In this document: positions 1 through 10,444 of the stretch, in pieces
Position numbering within the stretch: position 1 is the first letter of the stretch
Layout: each line of letters begins with the position of its first letter
NCBI GenBank assembly: GCA_026419785.1
Contig: JAODTK010001377.1
Location: forward strand, 62,001 to 126,000
DNA length: 64,000 bases
Direction: 5' to 3'
Origin: Sclerodactyla briareus
Lineage: Eukaryota; Echinodermata; Holothuroidea; Dendrochirotida; Sclerodactylidae
The notes under the pieces: model-generated
What the model was told of the DNA's origin: nothing
Databases searched by the model: none
Seen by the model: only the letters and a program-made list of their open reading frames with translations
Position numbers and translations under genes: made by a program

Positions 1-1458
1 CAATTGCCAACATCTGCATGACGTTGCGACGAAAATCGTCATGGTGCAATTCGACGTTGATTACGGTATATCGTCAGATCGTGCCGATGATATATCAATA
101 CAATATTCGTTCGATATACCGTGGGACGGTATATTTCCTGTCGTCATGCAAACGACAGTGTCCATATCGCCAGGTGTTGCGAAAAGATTATGCCTTTTCA
201 AGTGATGATGTTGATAATCTTGTCATTTTGTCAAAAAAGTTCCACTTAATATACTGTTCAGGTACTCTTTCCTGATCGCACCTCACGACAGCGTAGCTCA
301 GGAATGGTAGAATAATATATCATCCAGGATACCCCGATCTACGGGCGGTCAGTTCAAGAATACTGTGGGGATAAAGGTATCGGTGCCTGCAGATACATAG
401 ACTCACGCAATCGAGGTAGAGTTGACCGATCAAGTATCCATATTGGAAAAATAAGAAGAAAATGTTACCTTTTATTTTGGCTGACGTAGTCAAAGTATAA
501 CACTCGGAGCATAAAGATCAGCCCAACCATGCAAGTAACACTAACAACCCTCTTCATAGTTAGGTTCGGTTGTTTCTGATTTATATAGACTTCACGTTAG
601 TCCCCTCTGTGGTACGAGCTTCTCGTACGAAGAAGTCAATGTTTTCAACGCAGATAGTCCACTTTGCGCAGATGTGTGACCGCAGTGGCCGAACTCGATA
701 TACTCTCATCGAGTATATTTCCTACTATTGTGTCAGCTGCAGCACCTGCTGGGCTCTCGACTCGCGACACATCTTGAATTAGCAGGATAAAGTCTACCAT
801 CCAGCTAACATCTAGCTGGATTTGTCACCTGTGGTCGCAGACGTAATCCGCTCATTATATCAAAATAGGCCGTTTATCACCCGTGAACCTTATTGTCCCT
901 CCAAGATATTCCTGTTATTGCAGTCACAGTATTTATAACAAATTGTAGTATTATGATATCCTGAAGTGTCCTTCATATTTCCCTTTTCCTTCTGTATCGT
1001 TGTTCCTCGGGCTGGCCGACAACCCTAACGGAAGCAATTGGATTCTAGATGACGGTTGGTAGATTTGTATGATTAGTGGATCTTCATGTCCAGCATTAAC
1101 GTCTTCTCAACTAATCGACGTACGGCGAAATAGTACACTAATTAGCATGAATCAGGCTTTCATTATCAAATGCAGATTTAAATCAAATCAAATCTTCCAT
1201 CGACAAACTGGTCAGGTGAGTAGGAAATGTAGGCCTAGCCGCCTAGGCTTGATATATAAACAATTCAGGACAATAAAATACGATTAGCGTCATGCGAAGT
1301 AAGAATATCGAATTCCCTATTAATAGCGATGTCGGTCTGTCAAAGGGAAACAAGGGCTGGTGGGAGGTTACACCGGAGAATATGGAATGGCAACACCAGG
1401 AGTGATGATTTGAGAACAGAGAAACGGCCCAACTCTCGGTAGTTAATTCGTTTTTATT

Positions 1459-1459
<1 letters not shown>
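1..1459. other. no gene recognised
   Basis: No convincing coding region, RNA gene or repeat array was found here. Open frames are at most 85 codons on the plus strand and lack recognisable motifs. A short palindromic run containing TAGGCCTAG-like sequence lies near 1,228-1,245. Treated as ordinary non-coding DNA. Confidence 0.5.
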
Positions 1460-1489
<30 letters not shown>

Positions 1490-1498
1490 TGGGGGGGG
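1460..1498. repeat. GA microsatellite ending in a G run
   Basis: An interrupted (GA)n tract from about 1,460 to 1,490 runs straight into eight or nine G residues. It is a simple low-complexity repeat. Confidence 0.9.
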
Positions 1499-2038
1499 AG
1501 AGTTATCTAGTTTTGGTATACTGGAACTGGAAGTGTGGTCGGTGACATATTGGGGCAGCATTTGGTATGCTATCTATTGGAGCATATACTCCACGTAGGA
1601 ACAATAGTTACAATGCTGACTTCTGGTTTCAGATATTCATCTGAAATTTGGTGAACGTTGTGAAGCGTTAGAACAATATTTTTGGCCCTAGCATTTCATC
1701 ATACTGACAAAATCTTCACTGATATTGCCGTAACATGATAATTTGAAATGTATAGAAAGTTTAGGTCACAAAACACCCATTTAGTATAGCAGAAAAGAGA
1801 AGAGAAGAAAAATAATTTGTTCATTTTATACGGAGGAGCAGCCTATATCATATTTGTAGTTTTTTTTTGTTTTTTTGTTATCGGTATATTTATACCGAAC
1901 CAGTTAATACTCGTGGTACTGTATTGCCAATGGGGTCTAGCAAGTCTAGGGTTCCCCTCATTAGTATCCCCTCATTGGTGCAATTTTTGTCTGACTCTAA
2001 TTACACCTATTTCATATGACCAACCTACACGTAATAAT

Positions 2039-2258
2039 GCGGTTTAGCTCAGTCAGTAGCGTTGCAGACTGCGAAACCAGTGATTGCGATTTCGAACCCC
2101 ATTGGAAGCCGGGAGACATTTCCGCTGTTCTGTTTTTTGTTTTGTTTTAACCCATGTGTGAAGTGGGTATACCTTGTGAAGTATGAAATAAAGGGTAGCG
2201 ACCGCCGTATGTGACAGCCCTCTTATGAAGTGGCGAAAATGGTGGAGTGGTGTGACAA
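2039..2258 (+). mobile_element. tRNA-derived SINE, copy 1
   Basis: The head at 2,039-2,101 resembles a tRNA. It has an A box in TAGCTCAGTCAGTAGCG and a B box in GATTTCGAACCCC, spaced as in a pol III promoter. A tRNA-unrelated body follows and ends near ATGGTGGAGTGGTGTGACAAG. No complete cloverleaf with a CCA-ready acceptor stem is visible, so this is a SINE rather than a functional tRNA gene. Confidence 0.8.
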
Positions 2259-2261
2259 GCA

Positions 2262-2462
2262 CTCAAGCACAATGATCATCGCCTAGATTACCTCCGGCAA
2301 GAATTCAAACAGGGTAAAACAAGTAACATGGACGGTTTAGTGCGCTACTTGATTTGATTTCTTTTCGTTCCAGCTAAGATTGACTTCGCTCGTCCGGTTA
2401 TCACTGAGACGGTTGTGAAACCTAAACACGAGGCTACATTTGAAGAAGAGGAAGAAAAATAA
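2262..2462 (+). CDS. last two exons of an unrecognised gene, left copy
   Basis: The first exon (2,262-2,313) reads LKHNDHRLDYLRQEFKQ and ends at G|GTAAAA. A 60-bp intron (2,314-2,373) ends in a pyrimidine-rich TTCTTTTCGTTCCAG. The final exon (2,374-2,462) joins in phase 1 and reads KIDFARPVITETV, then VKPKHEATF, an acidic EEEEEK tail and TAA. The join gives an uninterrupted 45-46 residue C terminus: a polar helical stretch, then a short acidic end. I do not recognise the family. The 5' border of the first exon is uncertain because a SINE abuts it. The same exons recur 0.7 kb downstream, so one of the two is probably a duplicate by-product. The consistency of frame, splice sites and stop makes a real gene end more likely than chance. 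Confidence 0.55.
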
Positions 2463-2611
2463 TTTGTTCATTTTATACGGAGGAGCAGCCTATATCATAT
2501 TTGTAGTTTTTATTTTGGTATATTTATAACTAACCAGTTAATGGTGTACTTATGCAATTGTGTCTGAGTCTAATTACATCTATTCCATATGACCAACCTA
2601 CACGTAATAAT

Positions 2612-2834
2612 GCGGTTTAGCTCAGTCAGTAGCGTTGCAGACTGCAAAACCAGTGATTGCGATTTCGAACCCCATTGGAAGCCGGGAGACATTTCCGCTG
2701 TTCTGTTTTTTGTTTGTTGTACCCCACATGTGGAAGTGGGTATACCTTGTGAAGTATGAAATAAAGGGTAGCGACCGCCGTATGTGACAGCCCTCTTATG
2801 AAGTGGCGAATATGGTGGAGTGGTGTGACAAGTC
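2612..2834 (+). mobile_element. tRNA-derived SINE, copy 2
   Basis: This is the duplicate of the SINE at 2,039. Its tRNA-like head (2,612-2,674) differs by about one base (TGCAAAACC for TGCGAAACC), and the body and ATGGTGGAGTGGTGTGACAAG end are nearly identical. It arose by duplication of the whole unit, not by a second insertion. Confidence 0.8.
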
Positions 2835-2945
2835 TTAATGGTCAGGATGTATTCGACGTGGAAACCTGGAAACCTGGAAACCGCTCCATGGGAACGCAAT
2901 ATCATCATCAGTATACTGGCGTTAACAAATAAAGTTTTGGTACAG

Positions 2946-3222
2946 CAGACCCACGCATGCGCTCAAGCACATTGCTCATCGCCTAGATTACCTCCGGCAA
3001 GAATTCAAACAGGGTCAACAACAAAAAAACATGGAAGGTCATTGCACTTACGTGATTCGATTTCTTTTCGTTCCAGCTAAGATTGACTTCGCTCGTCCGG
3101 TTATCACTGAGACGGTTGTGAAACCTAAACACGAGGCTACATTTTGTTGCGAATTAGTCATGAGAACATGGAACGTTGATCCAATGTCATTAGCCACGTA
3201 TAAAGGTATACCTAGCTATTAA
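2946..3222 (+). pseudogene. right-hand duplicate of the two terminal exons
   Basis: A TTTTGGTACAG acceptor precedes an exon at 2,946-3,013 reading THALKHIAHRLDYLRQEFKQ. Its donor is G|GTCAAC, which is weaker than the GTAAAA of the left copy. A 63-bp intron ends in TTCGTTCCAG, and the second exon (from 3,077) repeats KIDFARPVITETV. Homology to the left copy stops right after HEATF. From there the frame reads into unrelated sequence (CCELVMRTW and on to a stop at 3,220-3,222), so the acidic tail is lost. The exon here extends further upstream than the left copy and may preserve the older 5' border. Probably a truncated duplicate, but it could be the original with a different ending. Confidence 0.5.
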
Positions 3223-3792
3223 CGCACTCAGTACAGCTTCAGGCCCTGCGTGTGTGGTATTTCGAAAACCTTTCATACACATCATATTTTTTCGTAGAGG
3301 TAAATTTGTGACTCTATGGACAAGTGGAACTCGGCTGCCAATTTCTACTGCTGATGGTAGAGGGATACTTCTTCCAGCTAGATTCGTGATACAGTTGAAC
3401 GTTCTATTCCGGTCTGGTACGGATTGTTCGTGTTCTACCATAATGCTTGATACTTTGATTCCTTCCCGTATCACACACCGCGTTTCGGCTTTATTTGTTT
3501 GGCAAATAGCCCAGTTGGCGGCTGGTCCACACACACAGTTGGGTAATGCTCAATGTCTACGGATTCGTCCGATACGTATACACCAGTGCGCTGGTTAGTC
3601 GGCGGCCTGGTAAAAATAACATTCGCCCCTTTCTAGTATCACACGTGGATCTTTATGTGCATTGAGCATCAGGCACAGTATACCCAGTCTCCTGTAGCCA
3701 GACTTTTTCACCATCGGAATGGATGCAGGCGGGTCCTTCAGGTTGAAACGCACATCTTCAATGTTTAATCGTAGGCCTACTTTCTTTAACAC
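3190..3792 (-). pseudogene. possible coding remnant of unknown type
   Basis: Three minus-strand segments in two frames could form one broken reading frame. The first, 3,792-3,595, includes SGYRRLGILCLMLNAHKDP. The second overlaps to about 3,480 and includes TGVYVSDESVDIEHYP. The third, 3,534-3,190, is cysteine-bearing and includes RKNMMCMKGF. Each has a protein-like residue mix, but none matches a family I can name. The plus strand is also open over 3,254-3,598, which weakens the case. It would need two frame changes to read through. Confidence 0.2.
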
Positions 3793-4800
3793 CCCTGATG
3801 AATTTCATGATTAATGGGTGTGGTATGGGGAGGAGCAGGGTGGAATTTTGAGTCTAAACTCCTCCCTTTTAGCTACGTAATTTATATATCTCCGGAATTA
3901 TCCATATATTCGAGAGCCACCTTGCTGTAGACATCCCGTTATATGGGGTTTCTAAGAGGAGAGGATATGTCCAAGCACAACTCTACCATCGTCAACTCAT
4001 GTTACCAAACCAAAGTCGGGGTAAATGGGTAACATTTTGACCGAAATTTAGTTTGATTGCTCCTGATCCGATTACGGGTACGGGTAAATTTGGCACAGAC
4101 GATATTAGAGTGTATAGAATAACGATCGGGTGCTAATTCCGCGCGTGTACAACTGGTCATTTCGATTTTGTTCTTTGTGAGTTTTTCCTTGGATTTAAGT
4201 GCAGTGGCAACCTGTCGGCGCTGACGATTCACAACATAACACGTGGCTAATCTTTCAGCACCTTATTATTCAGAAACCGCGTTGAAAACGATAAATGCCT
4301 GTTATATGTTATATATATATATCATAAATTGTCTCTAGGTCTCTTTTGTCTATTTTTTATTTAGGTCTCTCAGCCTCATGTTACAGAATGATTGAGGAAA
4401 ACAACATATATTGTGAGTCCCCATTCTTCATGTTTTTTTTGGGCCTTCCCTCAATTTCTTTCTGTAATGGAATTATTATTATTCAATTCCTAAATGTGAA
4501 AATAGCTCAACTTTGCATGCGGGCAATCCCTAACTAAACAATTCGAAAATCCCTCCTTTTAGGTTTCTATGGTTGGCAATTGATATGCAAGTATTATTGA
4601 TAATGGTCAGGTCTAATCCAAAATAACTGGGCCAGTTCGAATCAAACCAGCTCAACCTCGCCTATAACATCTTTCCACAATTTAATGCTCTCAATAAACT
4701 TTAGTTACAAGCGAGGCATTAATTATAACTAACGATTAACTACTATTCAACACAAACCCGAAAGGTTATGATGTAAGTCAAATGATAGAAATGAAGAATA
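3793..4800. other. no gene recognised
   Basis: AT-rich sequence with a short TATATATATA tract near 4,311-4,321. Open frames on both strands are under 80 codons and show no motif. Nothing further can be supported. Confidence 0.5.
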
Positions 4801-4804
4801 CATA

Positions 4805-5050
4805 TTAATATAACGCATAGCCTGATAAACTTAACTGAGTGAAAACGAACGTATCCAACTCCCAGTACAGGTAAAGAACATCGAGTCTATAGTTACCATA
4901 TCCATTGTTGTCCTTAATCCACAGATCAGTGAATTTTAGAAGAGACAAACGGTTGGAATCAGCATACGTTCTCAATCTAATATCCCTAACAATGAACGAC
5001 ATGATCTCACTATTCGAGTGCACTCGTCCCTCGAAAGTATGCAGACACCT
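4805..5050 (-). CDS. unassigned ORF, possible terminal exon
   Basis: A minus-strand frame is open from about 5,065 to a TAA at 4,805. It reads ISRCLHTFEGRVHS, then MSFIVRDIRLRTYADSN, and near the end WELDTFVFTQLSLSGYALY. The composition is protein-like and the C-terminal part is hydrophobic. The CLHTFEGRV start loosely recalls a WD40 strand, but no GH or WD pair follows, so I do not assign it. It may equally be a chance ORF in AT-rich DNA. Confidence 0.2.
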   Translation of the reverse strand, partial: RCLHTFEGRVHSNSEIMSFIVRDIRLRTYADSNRLSLLKFTDLWIKDNNGYGNYRLDVLYLYWELDTFVFTQLSLSGYALY

Positions 5051-5408
5051 AGATATTAAATATTGTTAGAAACGCGTCACGGAAGTAATGGTGATCGGTA
5101 GCCACACAGGAAACTACTACGGCGTTTATATCAGTCACACAATAAACTTCCTTAATCCCATTTATGACGGAGACATGTCGTAGGGAGGATATTCTCAGAA
5201 AATGTGACCAGTGGTCTCAATGCCATTACCTTGAAAAGGACAAATTCCGTCCCCCATATTCCACTTAGGCATTCTGTATCCATGTACAAAATGTTGTGCC
5301 TTCGAAAATTGCATAACTGTCTAACATAGTATTAAATACGGCTCTGCTTTTGATCCCACGGACGATTATGGGTTCTTCAGAATAACTGTGATAGTGGTGG
5401 CGCTCGGC

Positions 5409-5723
5409 CGAATGGCTTGAACGAGACTTTCCGTGGTCTTACAGGTAAAAACGAAATTAGGATCAATAGACTTCATCATGAGATACAACAAAATGGACGG
5501 ATTACGGATCCGAAGTCTTATTAACAATTGGAAGTCGGGTGTCGAATATCCTGTACCGAAGGGAAAAAAACCTCCACAATGGGGATTTCGCAATATGCAC
5601 AACCACTTCCAAAACAAAGCAACGCGGAACTATAGTCGCTGTAATGAAAGAATTTTGATGAGAGAGAGTGGATTTTATGAAGATCGTGTATTGAAATATT
5701 GCTTCAATATCAATATGAGATAA
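5409..5723 (+). CDS. unassigned polar ORF
   Basis: An ORF of 96 codons ends at 5,723. It is lysine-, arginine- and asparagine-rich, with short pieces such as NNWKSGVEYPVPKGKKPPQWG and a middle rich in H and N. A sequence resembling a splice acceptor (GGTCTTACAG) precedes it. It has no membrane segment or known motif. Basic, tryptophan-containing peptides like this occur in small axonemal proteins, but that is only a resemblance. It is overlapped by an 83-codon minus-strand frame. Confidence 0.25.
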
Positions 5724-7089
5724 TTATTGGGGCTTTTCTATAGCTTAGTGAAGAATTCAATGTCCCGTGTGTTCATTTCATGATTAATCAATGTTGTCCA
5801 AATGAATCTACACCGTTTGTGCCTAGTGTCTACTTAATGTAGACTAACTATTGGGAAACATTTGGAGGTTCTTTCGAAGGCTGATGCTTACTTGCGTTAA
5901 ATAATATAGTTTTGGAGACTGTTGACCAAATCCCAGATGTCTTCATAACAGTCATCCGCATCCTATTTGTAGCAACCCGCCAGTGGCAAAGCTAGAATGT
6001 TTATTCTAGGAAGGGGGATGTTCTCACATGGTGGGACAGTATCAGCTGGTATTGCATAAGGCACAAACCATTCGATCAGTTAGTGTGTTCAGGGGGAGTG
6101 AGGGAGCGGGGGGTCCATCACAGTGGGAGGCTCCAGGCACCGTCCATCTTCGGATGGTAATATGATTGAATTCCATTCAGGGGAACAATCAAACAGTGTT
6201 CGTATACAGAGATGGGAGAACAAGCGGCGCTCACGCAGGTCCAATCTGTCTCCTCCAGGACTGTAGTCTTTACTGTGGTGCAAGCATTGCTCAGTCGCCT
6301 TTGTTAGCGGCCAGTTCCTGGGTACCACGATCCTCTACTTTCTCCGTGTCCTGGCAGATCTGGCATACTGGGGAGTCGTAGGGGTCCTGACCCCCAACGT
6401 TTATGAGTGCCGCCACACATAACGGTTTTGTACCAACATTTTTTAAGCTTAGCCCATCATCCTCGAACTTTCAATGGGTGGTTGCGCCCATGTGGTGGAT
6501 ACTGTCTCGAATACACTCACCTGCCTACGTAGTGTTGGCATGGGGTTCATTGTCAAACTACGAGTGACTCTGGGGTATAAATGGGCCTTCCGCAATTCGG
6601 CAGGGCAATGCCGACGAAATTTGTTCTTAAATAAGAGCACTTGGGGTACCGGTGCCCGGGATGTCTTCTGATTGTGGCTTGGTGGATTCGGCTAGGGTTG
6701 CCTTCCAAGCATGTATGACTGAACTTGGGAGTAGGGTCAGTAAATGGCTCACTGATTTCTTTCAATTTATTCGTGCACTCGGAAAATGGAATACTACCGT
6801 TTCCTTCCCACTGGCTTCACCCCCTCAACTTCCCGACCTCTCCCACGAAACATGTCTCTACATAACAATTATGTAGGCTGATGTCTCTTAGAAAACTGGC
6901 ACGGCTTCCATAGAGTGAGAGACATTTGCCTAGGGCAGCTATGTAGGCGCCTTTAATTTGTGCACTTGCGTAAACCTAATATATAGAATTCAGGTGTGAT
7001 AGATCTCCCAGTAATATGTCAGAAGTCCTGTAGGATCCTCCCATAGTTTTCTATAGTATCGAAAATAGTGGCTCCGTCACAGGCGCTCG
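5724..7089. other. no gene recognised
   Basis: Moderately GC-balanced DNA with several 62-79 codon frames on both strands between 6,089 and 6,876, none with recognisable domains. The stretch 6,480-6,720 has a loose resemblance to 35,540-35,760 (shared GCGGCTAGG...CCTTCCA-type words), suggesting an old dispersed repeat, but I could not align it confidently. Confidence 0.4.
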
Positions 7090-7345
7090 TGTGGACTATT
7101 ACCCTATCCCTGCCGGCCAATTTCTTCGCCGCCCCACTGGAAGAGGGGGAGTGGGGTCAGAATTGACACCAACAGATTCAAAGGTCTCCGACATTACTTG
7201 CGCTACTATTGCGGAAGATATGGCAGCGCAAGTCGGTTTCCTCTTCTCGTCGATACAACTGGTATCATGTAGTTTTGTGTGCGAGGGTATGTCCTGCTGA
7301 AGTTCTCCGGGAGTGGGAGGGCGCGCTCGGGCGGCGCTATGCAAT
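7090..7345 (+). repeat. dispersed repeat D, copy 1
   Basis: Similar in order and wording to 31,920-32,205. Shared words include TCAGAATTGA(C/T)ACC, GATACAACT, AGTTTTG(T/C)GTGCGAGGGTATG and a GGAGT...GCGCGCT ending. The copies are diverged and carry indels. No coding signature was found. The type of element is unknown. Confidence 0.6.
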
Positions 7346-7578
7346 AGGCGGCATATTCTGCAGAGTTATGTTACATTGAGTCATGTGAAGTCGGAAATGT
7401 CCTTTTCTATGCGGGGCAATCGCTTGTAGTGATCCGCTCAGGCAATTTTACTTATGCATGGCAACCCCCACCTCGGTTACGGTGTATAGCTGGCTAGGAA
7501 TCTGTAATAGGAACCATGGCTACGTTCATTGCGCTACTCCGTACACTGAAATGACCTCTACCTGGTGCCATTCATTTG

Positions 7579-7724
7579 AGTCGAAAAAACGAGATAATTA
7601 AGTCGAAATAAGAGATAATCAGGTCGAATTAATTAGATAATTAAGTCGAAATAATAAGATAATTAAGTCCGAATTATGAGTACTTAGGTCGAAATAACGA
7701 GATAATTAATCGAAATAAGCGATA
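7579..7724 (+). repeat. minisatellite, ~21-bp GTCGAAATAA unit
   Basis: About seven imperfect units with the pattern GTCGAAATAANGAGATAATTA run from 7,579 to 7,724. Unit length varies from roughly 20 to 24 bp, and individual units have single-base changes. Strongly AT-rich, no ORF. Confidence 0.85.
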
Positions 7725-7930
7725 TTTTTTTCTCCATTTTTTACTGCGGTCTCTGATGAGCCACCGTACATTAGCATAAAACTCGTAGATATTATATTCT
7801 ACCTCGCCATATAACTACGCTACGGTCATACATGAGATTGCTTGAGTGAATGCTCAGTGTTTGTTTAGGATTGGTAGAGTGAACATCAGCTCCGCTATTG
7901 TTCCTCTTTTCTTTCTTTCTTCCTTCTTTA

Positions 7931-8040
7931 TGGTATACTTGCCGAGCAGAGGCTCGATCTATTCAAGGCCCAGAAAAGGGTGCAGACCTGGATACTGCCA
8001 CCAAATTGTCCGCTGCGAATCCTTCACCAGGTACACGGAA
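7931..8040 (+). repeat. dispersed repeat A, copy 1
   Basis: Shares TATACTTGCCGAGCAGAGG and then TATTCAAG..CCAG..A..GG.TGCAG with 44,541-44,640. Similarity extends over about 100 bp with gaps. Identity of the element is unknown. Confidence 0.6.
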
Positions 8041-8164
8041 TAAGGCAAGGCCTCTTTAGGGGTACCTTTAACTGTAGGGTGGGGTAATCACACGCAGACG
8101 GCACTATTAAATTGCCTCCCCCTCTTTGTATACCTCTGCCCCAATCCCTTGTGATGAGTGTCCA

Positions 8165-8245
8165 GTTTTTTAAAAGCCTTTGGTATGACCCGATCCGGGA
8201 ATCTGACCCCGGTCTTCCGGTGGAAGGCTGAACGTCTAACCAATT
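8165..8245 (-). mobile_element. tRNA-derived SINE head (minus strand)
   Basis: Read on the minus strand it gives GTTGCACAATTGGTTAGACG (A-box-like), then CTTCCACCGGAAG at the anticodon-arm position, then a diverged B box GGGTCAGATTCCCGG. This is the layout of a tRNA head, but the B box has two changes from consensus and no full cloverleaf is evident. It is best read as a decayed SINE or tRNA pseudogene. Confidence 0.55.
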
Positions 8246-9410
8246 GTGCAACTATTCGATTACCCTGTGTTTTCCTGTACTGCAGTCTTGCACAGACGCA
8301 CCATACTGGGATTCACGGGCTTCAAAAAAACAGTGCTCATTATATAATATTGATTTGAGTCCAATCCAGGATGTGAGATGAATATTCGTAACGTATTCAA
8401 TGTAATAGTGAACAAAACTGTTGTTGTTGTAATTTTGGAATGAATTGATTTACTACAAAGAAGAACAAGTATTAAAAATATATATAGGTATCAATTAATA
8501 TACAATCATAGCAAATATATAATTGACCTACACAGGCAACTACATATAAGCATCCGATGAATAATGGACATATAATAAACATAACGCTCGCAAAATGAAC
8601 AAACGTATATAACAAGATTTTAGATGGCAACTCACACTATAGCATATTTGTTCGCAAAAGTCAGCCTTATTCGTCTGTCCTGAGCAGGTCCCTCGTGAAT
8701 GGACCTTCGGTCCACAGCTAGGCAACCAAGGCTGGGGTGCCGCATGCACAATGTCATAATGTAGGCATGGATTACTGCAAGAATCCCATATACAATGGGT
8801 AGATATCATAGTCTACCCCTCCATTTGCCTTCGCCGCTTACCTTTATTTGACCCACTGATTATATTTTAAAAAAAAAAATCATCCAAGAAGCATTGAAAC
8901 CAACCTTTGACCCCTTGTAACTCGTAGCGGGGGCTCGATTGAGCCGACGCTCGTTTCTTGTAGTTGGCACATAGAGCTCTATCACACAGGCATATTGAAA
9001 AATTGGCAGTTTAAATTTTCGACCTTGTGATATACCGGTAATACCGGCTTTGGGTTATTGACAGGATACCAATAATCAACAAAATACTAAAGTTGGAGCC
9101 ATGGTCCATATATTCTATAACTAAACAAACATAAAGTGAAACATGTTGTCTCCTCTCTGACAACTGTGCGTCATAAGTGCGGCGTGCACCACGTGTATAC
9201 GTTTATATATAAGATAATACTGATCTCTGATTGGTGCTAGAGAATGCACATTACATAATAGGCAGCAACCTGCTGGCCACGTGATATATGTGCGATATAC
9301 CTTAGAGAGTGCACGCAATAAAACACATAACATCACACCTTGTATCCTCAGAAGTAAGTTGGCACATTTTCAAGACTAGACTTCTGACCCTTTGAGCCCA
9401 GCATCTTATG
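8246..9410. other. no gene; fragment of repeat B
   Basis: No convincing coding sequence. The words TTTGACCCACTGATTATA at about 8,849 match the start of repeat B (9,411 and 37,092), indicating a truncated third copy. An A-rich tract lies at 8,870-8,880. Confidence 0.5.
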
Positions 9411-9660
9411 TAGTTTGATCCACTGATTCTGATTATAAAAATCACCATGGCAAATATCTGTGAACATCCCAACTGCACTAAATTTTGAACCAAACACTTT
9501 GAGAGCTCTGATATTTAACACAAAGGTTACATGGGGTCGAAGCATGGACCATTATGATCAGACAGGTACCTTCCAGAAGAGACGACCGAAAAGTGCCACG
9601 GAAAATGCAATCGGCCAAAAAAAAACTGGTAAAGGTGACCGGGTCAGGTCCAAGTATGTA
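9411..9660 (+). repeat. dispersed repeat B, copy 1
   Basis: Aligns with 37,092-37,335. Both start TAGTTTGA(T/C)CCACTGATT and then share ATATCTGTGAACATCC, TGCACTAAATTT and a GGTCA-rich right half (AAAGGT(G/C)A followed by further AGGTC words). Diverged interspersed repeat without coding capacity; class unknown. Confidence 0.7.
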
Positions 9661-9909
9661 CATAGGATACGGGTCAACGAATGTATCACAATGGTGCACC
9701 TTCCATCCTCGGCAGATATTCGGTTTCCATATTATGGTCAGAAAACTATTTTGTTTTTTCCCCTATTTTTGTGGAGTTTAGACATTAGCCAATAACGAAA
9801 TCTGATTTCTCCTGTCAATCTCATTTTCCCAAGCCCTCCACCCCCTTAATACCATATCAATGGCCGCGTGGATGACAAAGTAGTAGCGAACGCATTACTT
9901 TTGCATCTG

Positions 9910-10388
9910 TCAGTCTGTTGGCAAGTATGAATTTATCCTTAAACCCTCTTCTCCTTCAATCAGTCTACTTCTACTTCGTCCTTGTGACATTCTATGCATA
10001 TGCAGACACACAAGTTCTTTGAACAAACTATTTTGCAGTTTATGTATTTTCTCTCTAACTATGTCAATATGACGCTCCATGTCTTTGAACCTATTCTCGC
10101 CATAGGAAACTAATTCCATATTCATTCGGATCAACTTCTCGGGATACTCCCAAACGATCAATCCGCATTCTTTATGCCAATTACTTGCGCTCCAGCCGTT
10201 TGCCCCCGTTGGGAGTGTGATAGGACACGCAAACTCATCGAGCAGTTTTTCCTGTACTTGAAGCATTCTGCATTTTTCTGGTCGATTTGACGCTCTAGCT
10301 GATCGACCAGCATTTTTCGCAACGAAGCTTTCCTCGTCATCCGTAGCACTTCAATTTCAACATGACCAGTCTCTCGCATATCGTACAT
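9910..10388 (-). other. helical C-terminal part of the broken gene
   Basis: Two overlapping frames read as one protein with a single frame change near 10,260. The first has VLRMTRKASLRKMLVDQLERQIDQ and the second KLLDEFACPITLPTGANGW, then GENRFKDMERHIDIVREKIHKLQ. The charge pattern suggests coiled coil or long helices. It follows the helicase motifs directly and ends at a TAA/TAG-rich stretch. It could belong to a separate downstream exon or gene. No known domain recognised. Confidence 0.4.
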
Positions 10389-10444
10389 TATTTCAAGAAG
10401 TTCTTGATGAATGCGAGTGTCTCATTCACACGACCAATATCTAA

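Larger units (their letters stand above)
1804..3155 (+). repeat. tandem duplication carrying a SINE and two exons
   Basis: Two copies lie head to tail, roughly 1,804-2,450 and 2,451-3,155. Both begin with the same purine-rich tail followed by ATTTGTTCATTTTATACGG. Both then carry a tRNA-like SINE head, the SINE body, a short exon, a 60-63 bp intron and a second exon. Offsets between copies drift from 647 bp (start) to 573 bp (SINE head) to 701 bp (last exon), so each copy has gained or lost DNA since duplicating. The right copy has about 130 extra bases before its first exon. Because the SINE is at the same place in both, it was present before the duplication. Confidence 0.85.

Noticed and set aside
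4805..5050. WD40 repeat (CLHTFEGRV)
   Set aside because: A single short likeness with no GH or WD dipeptides in register.
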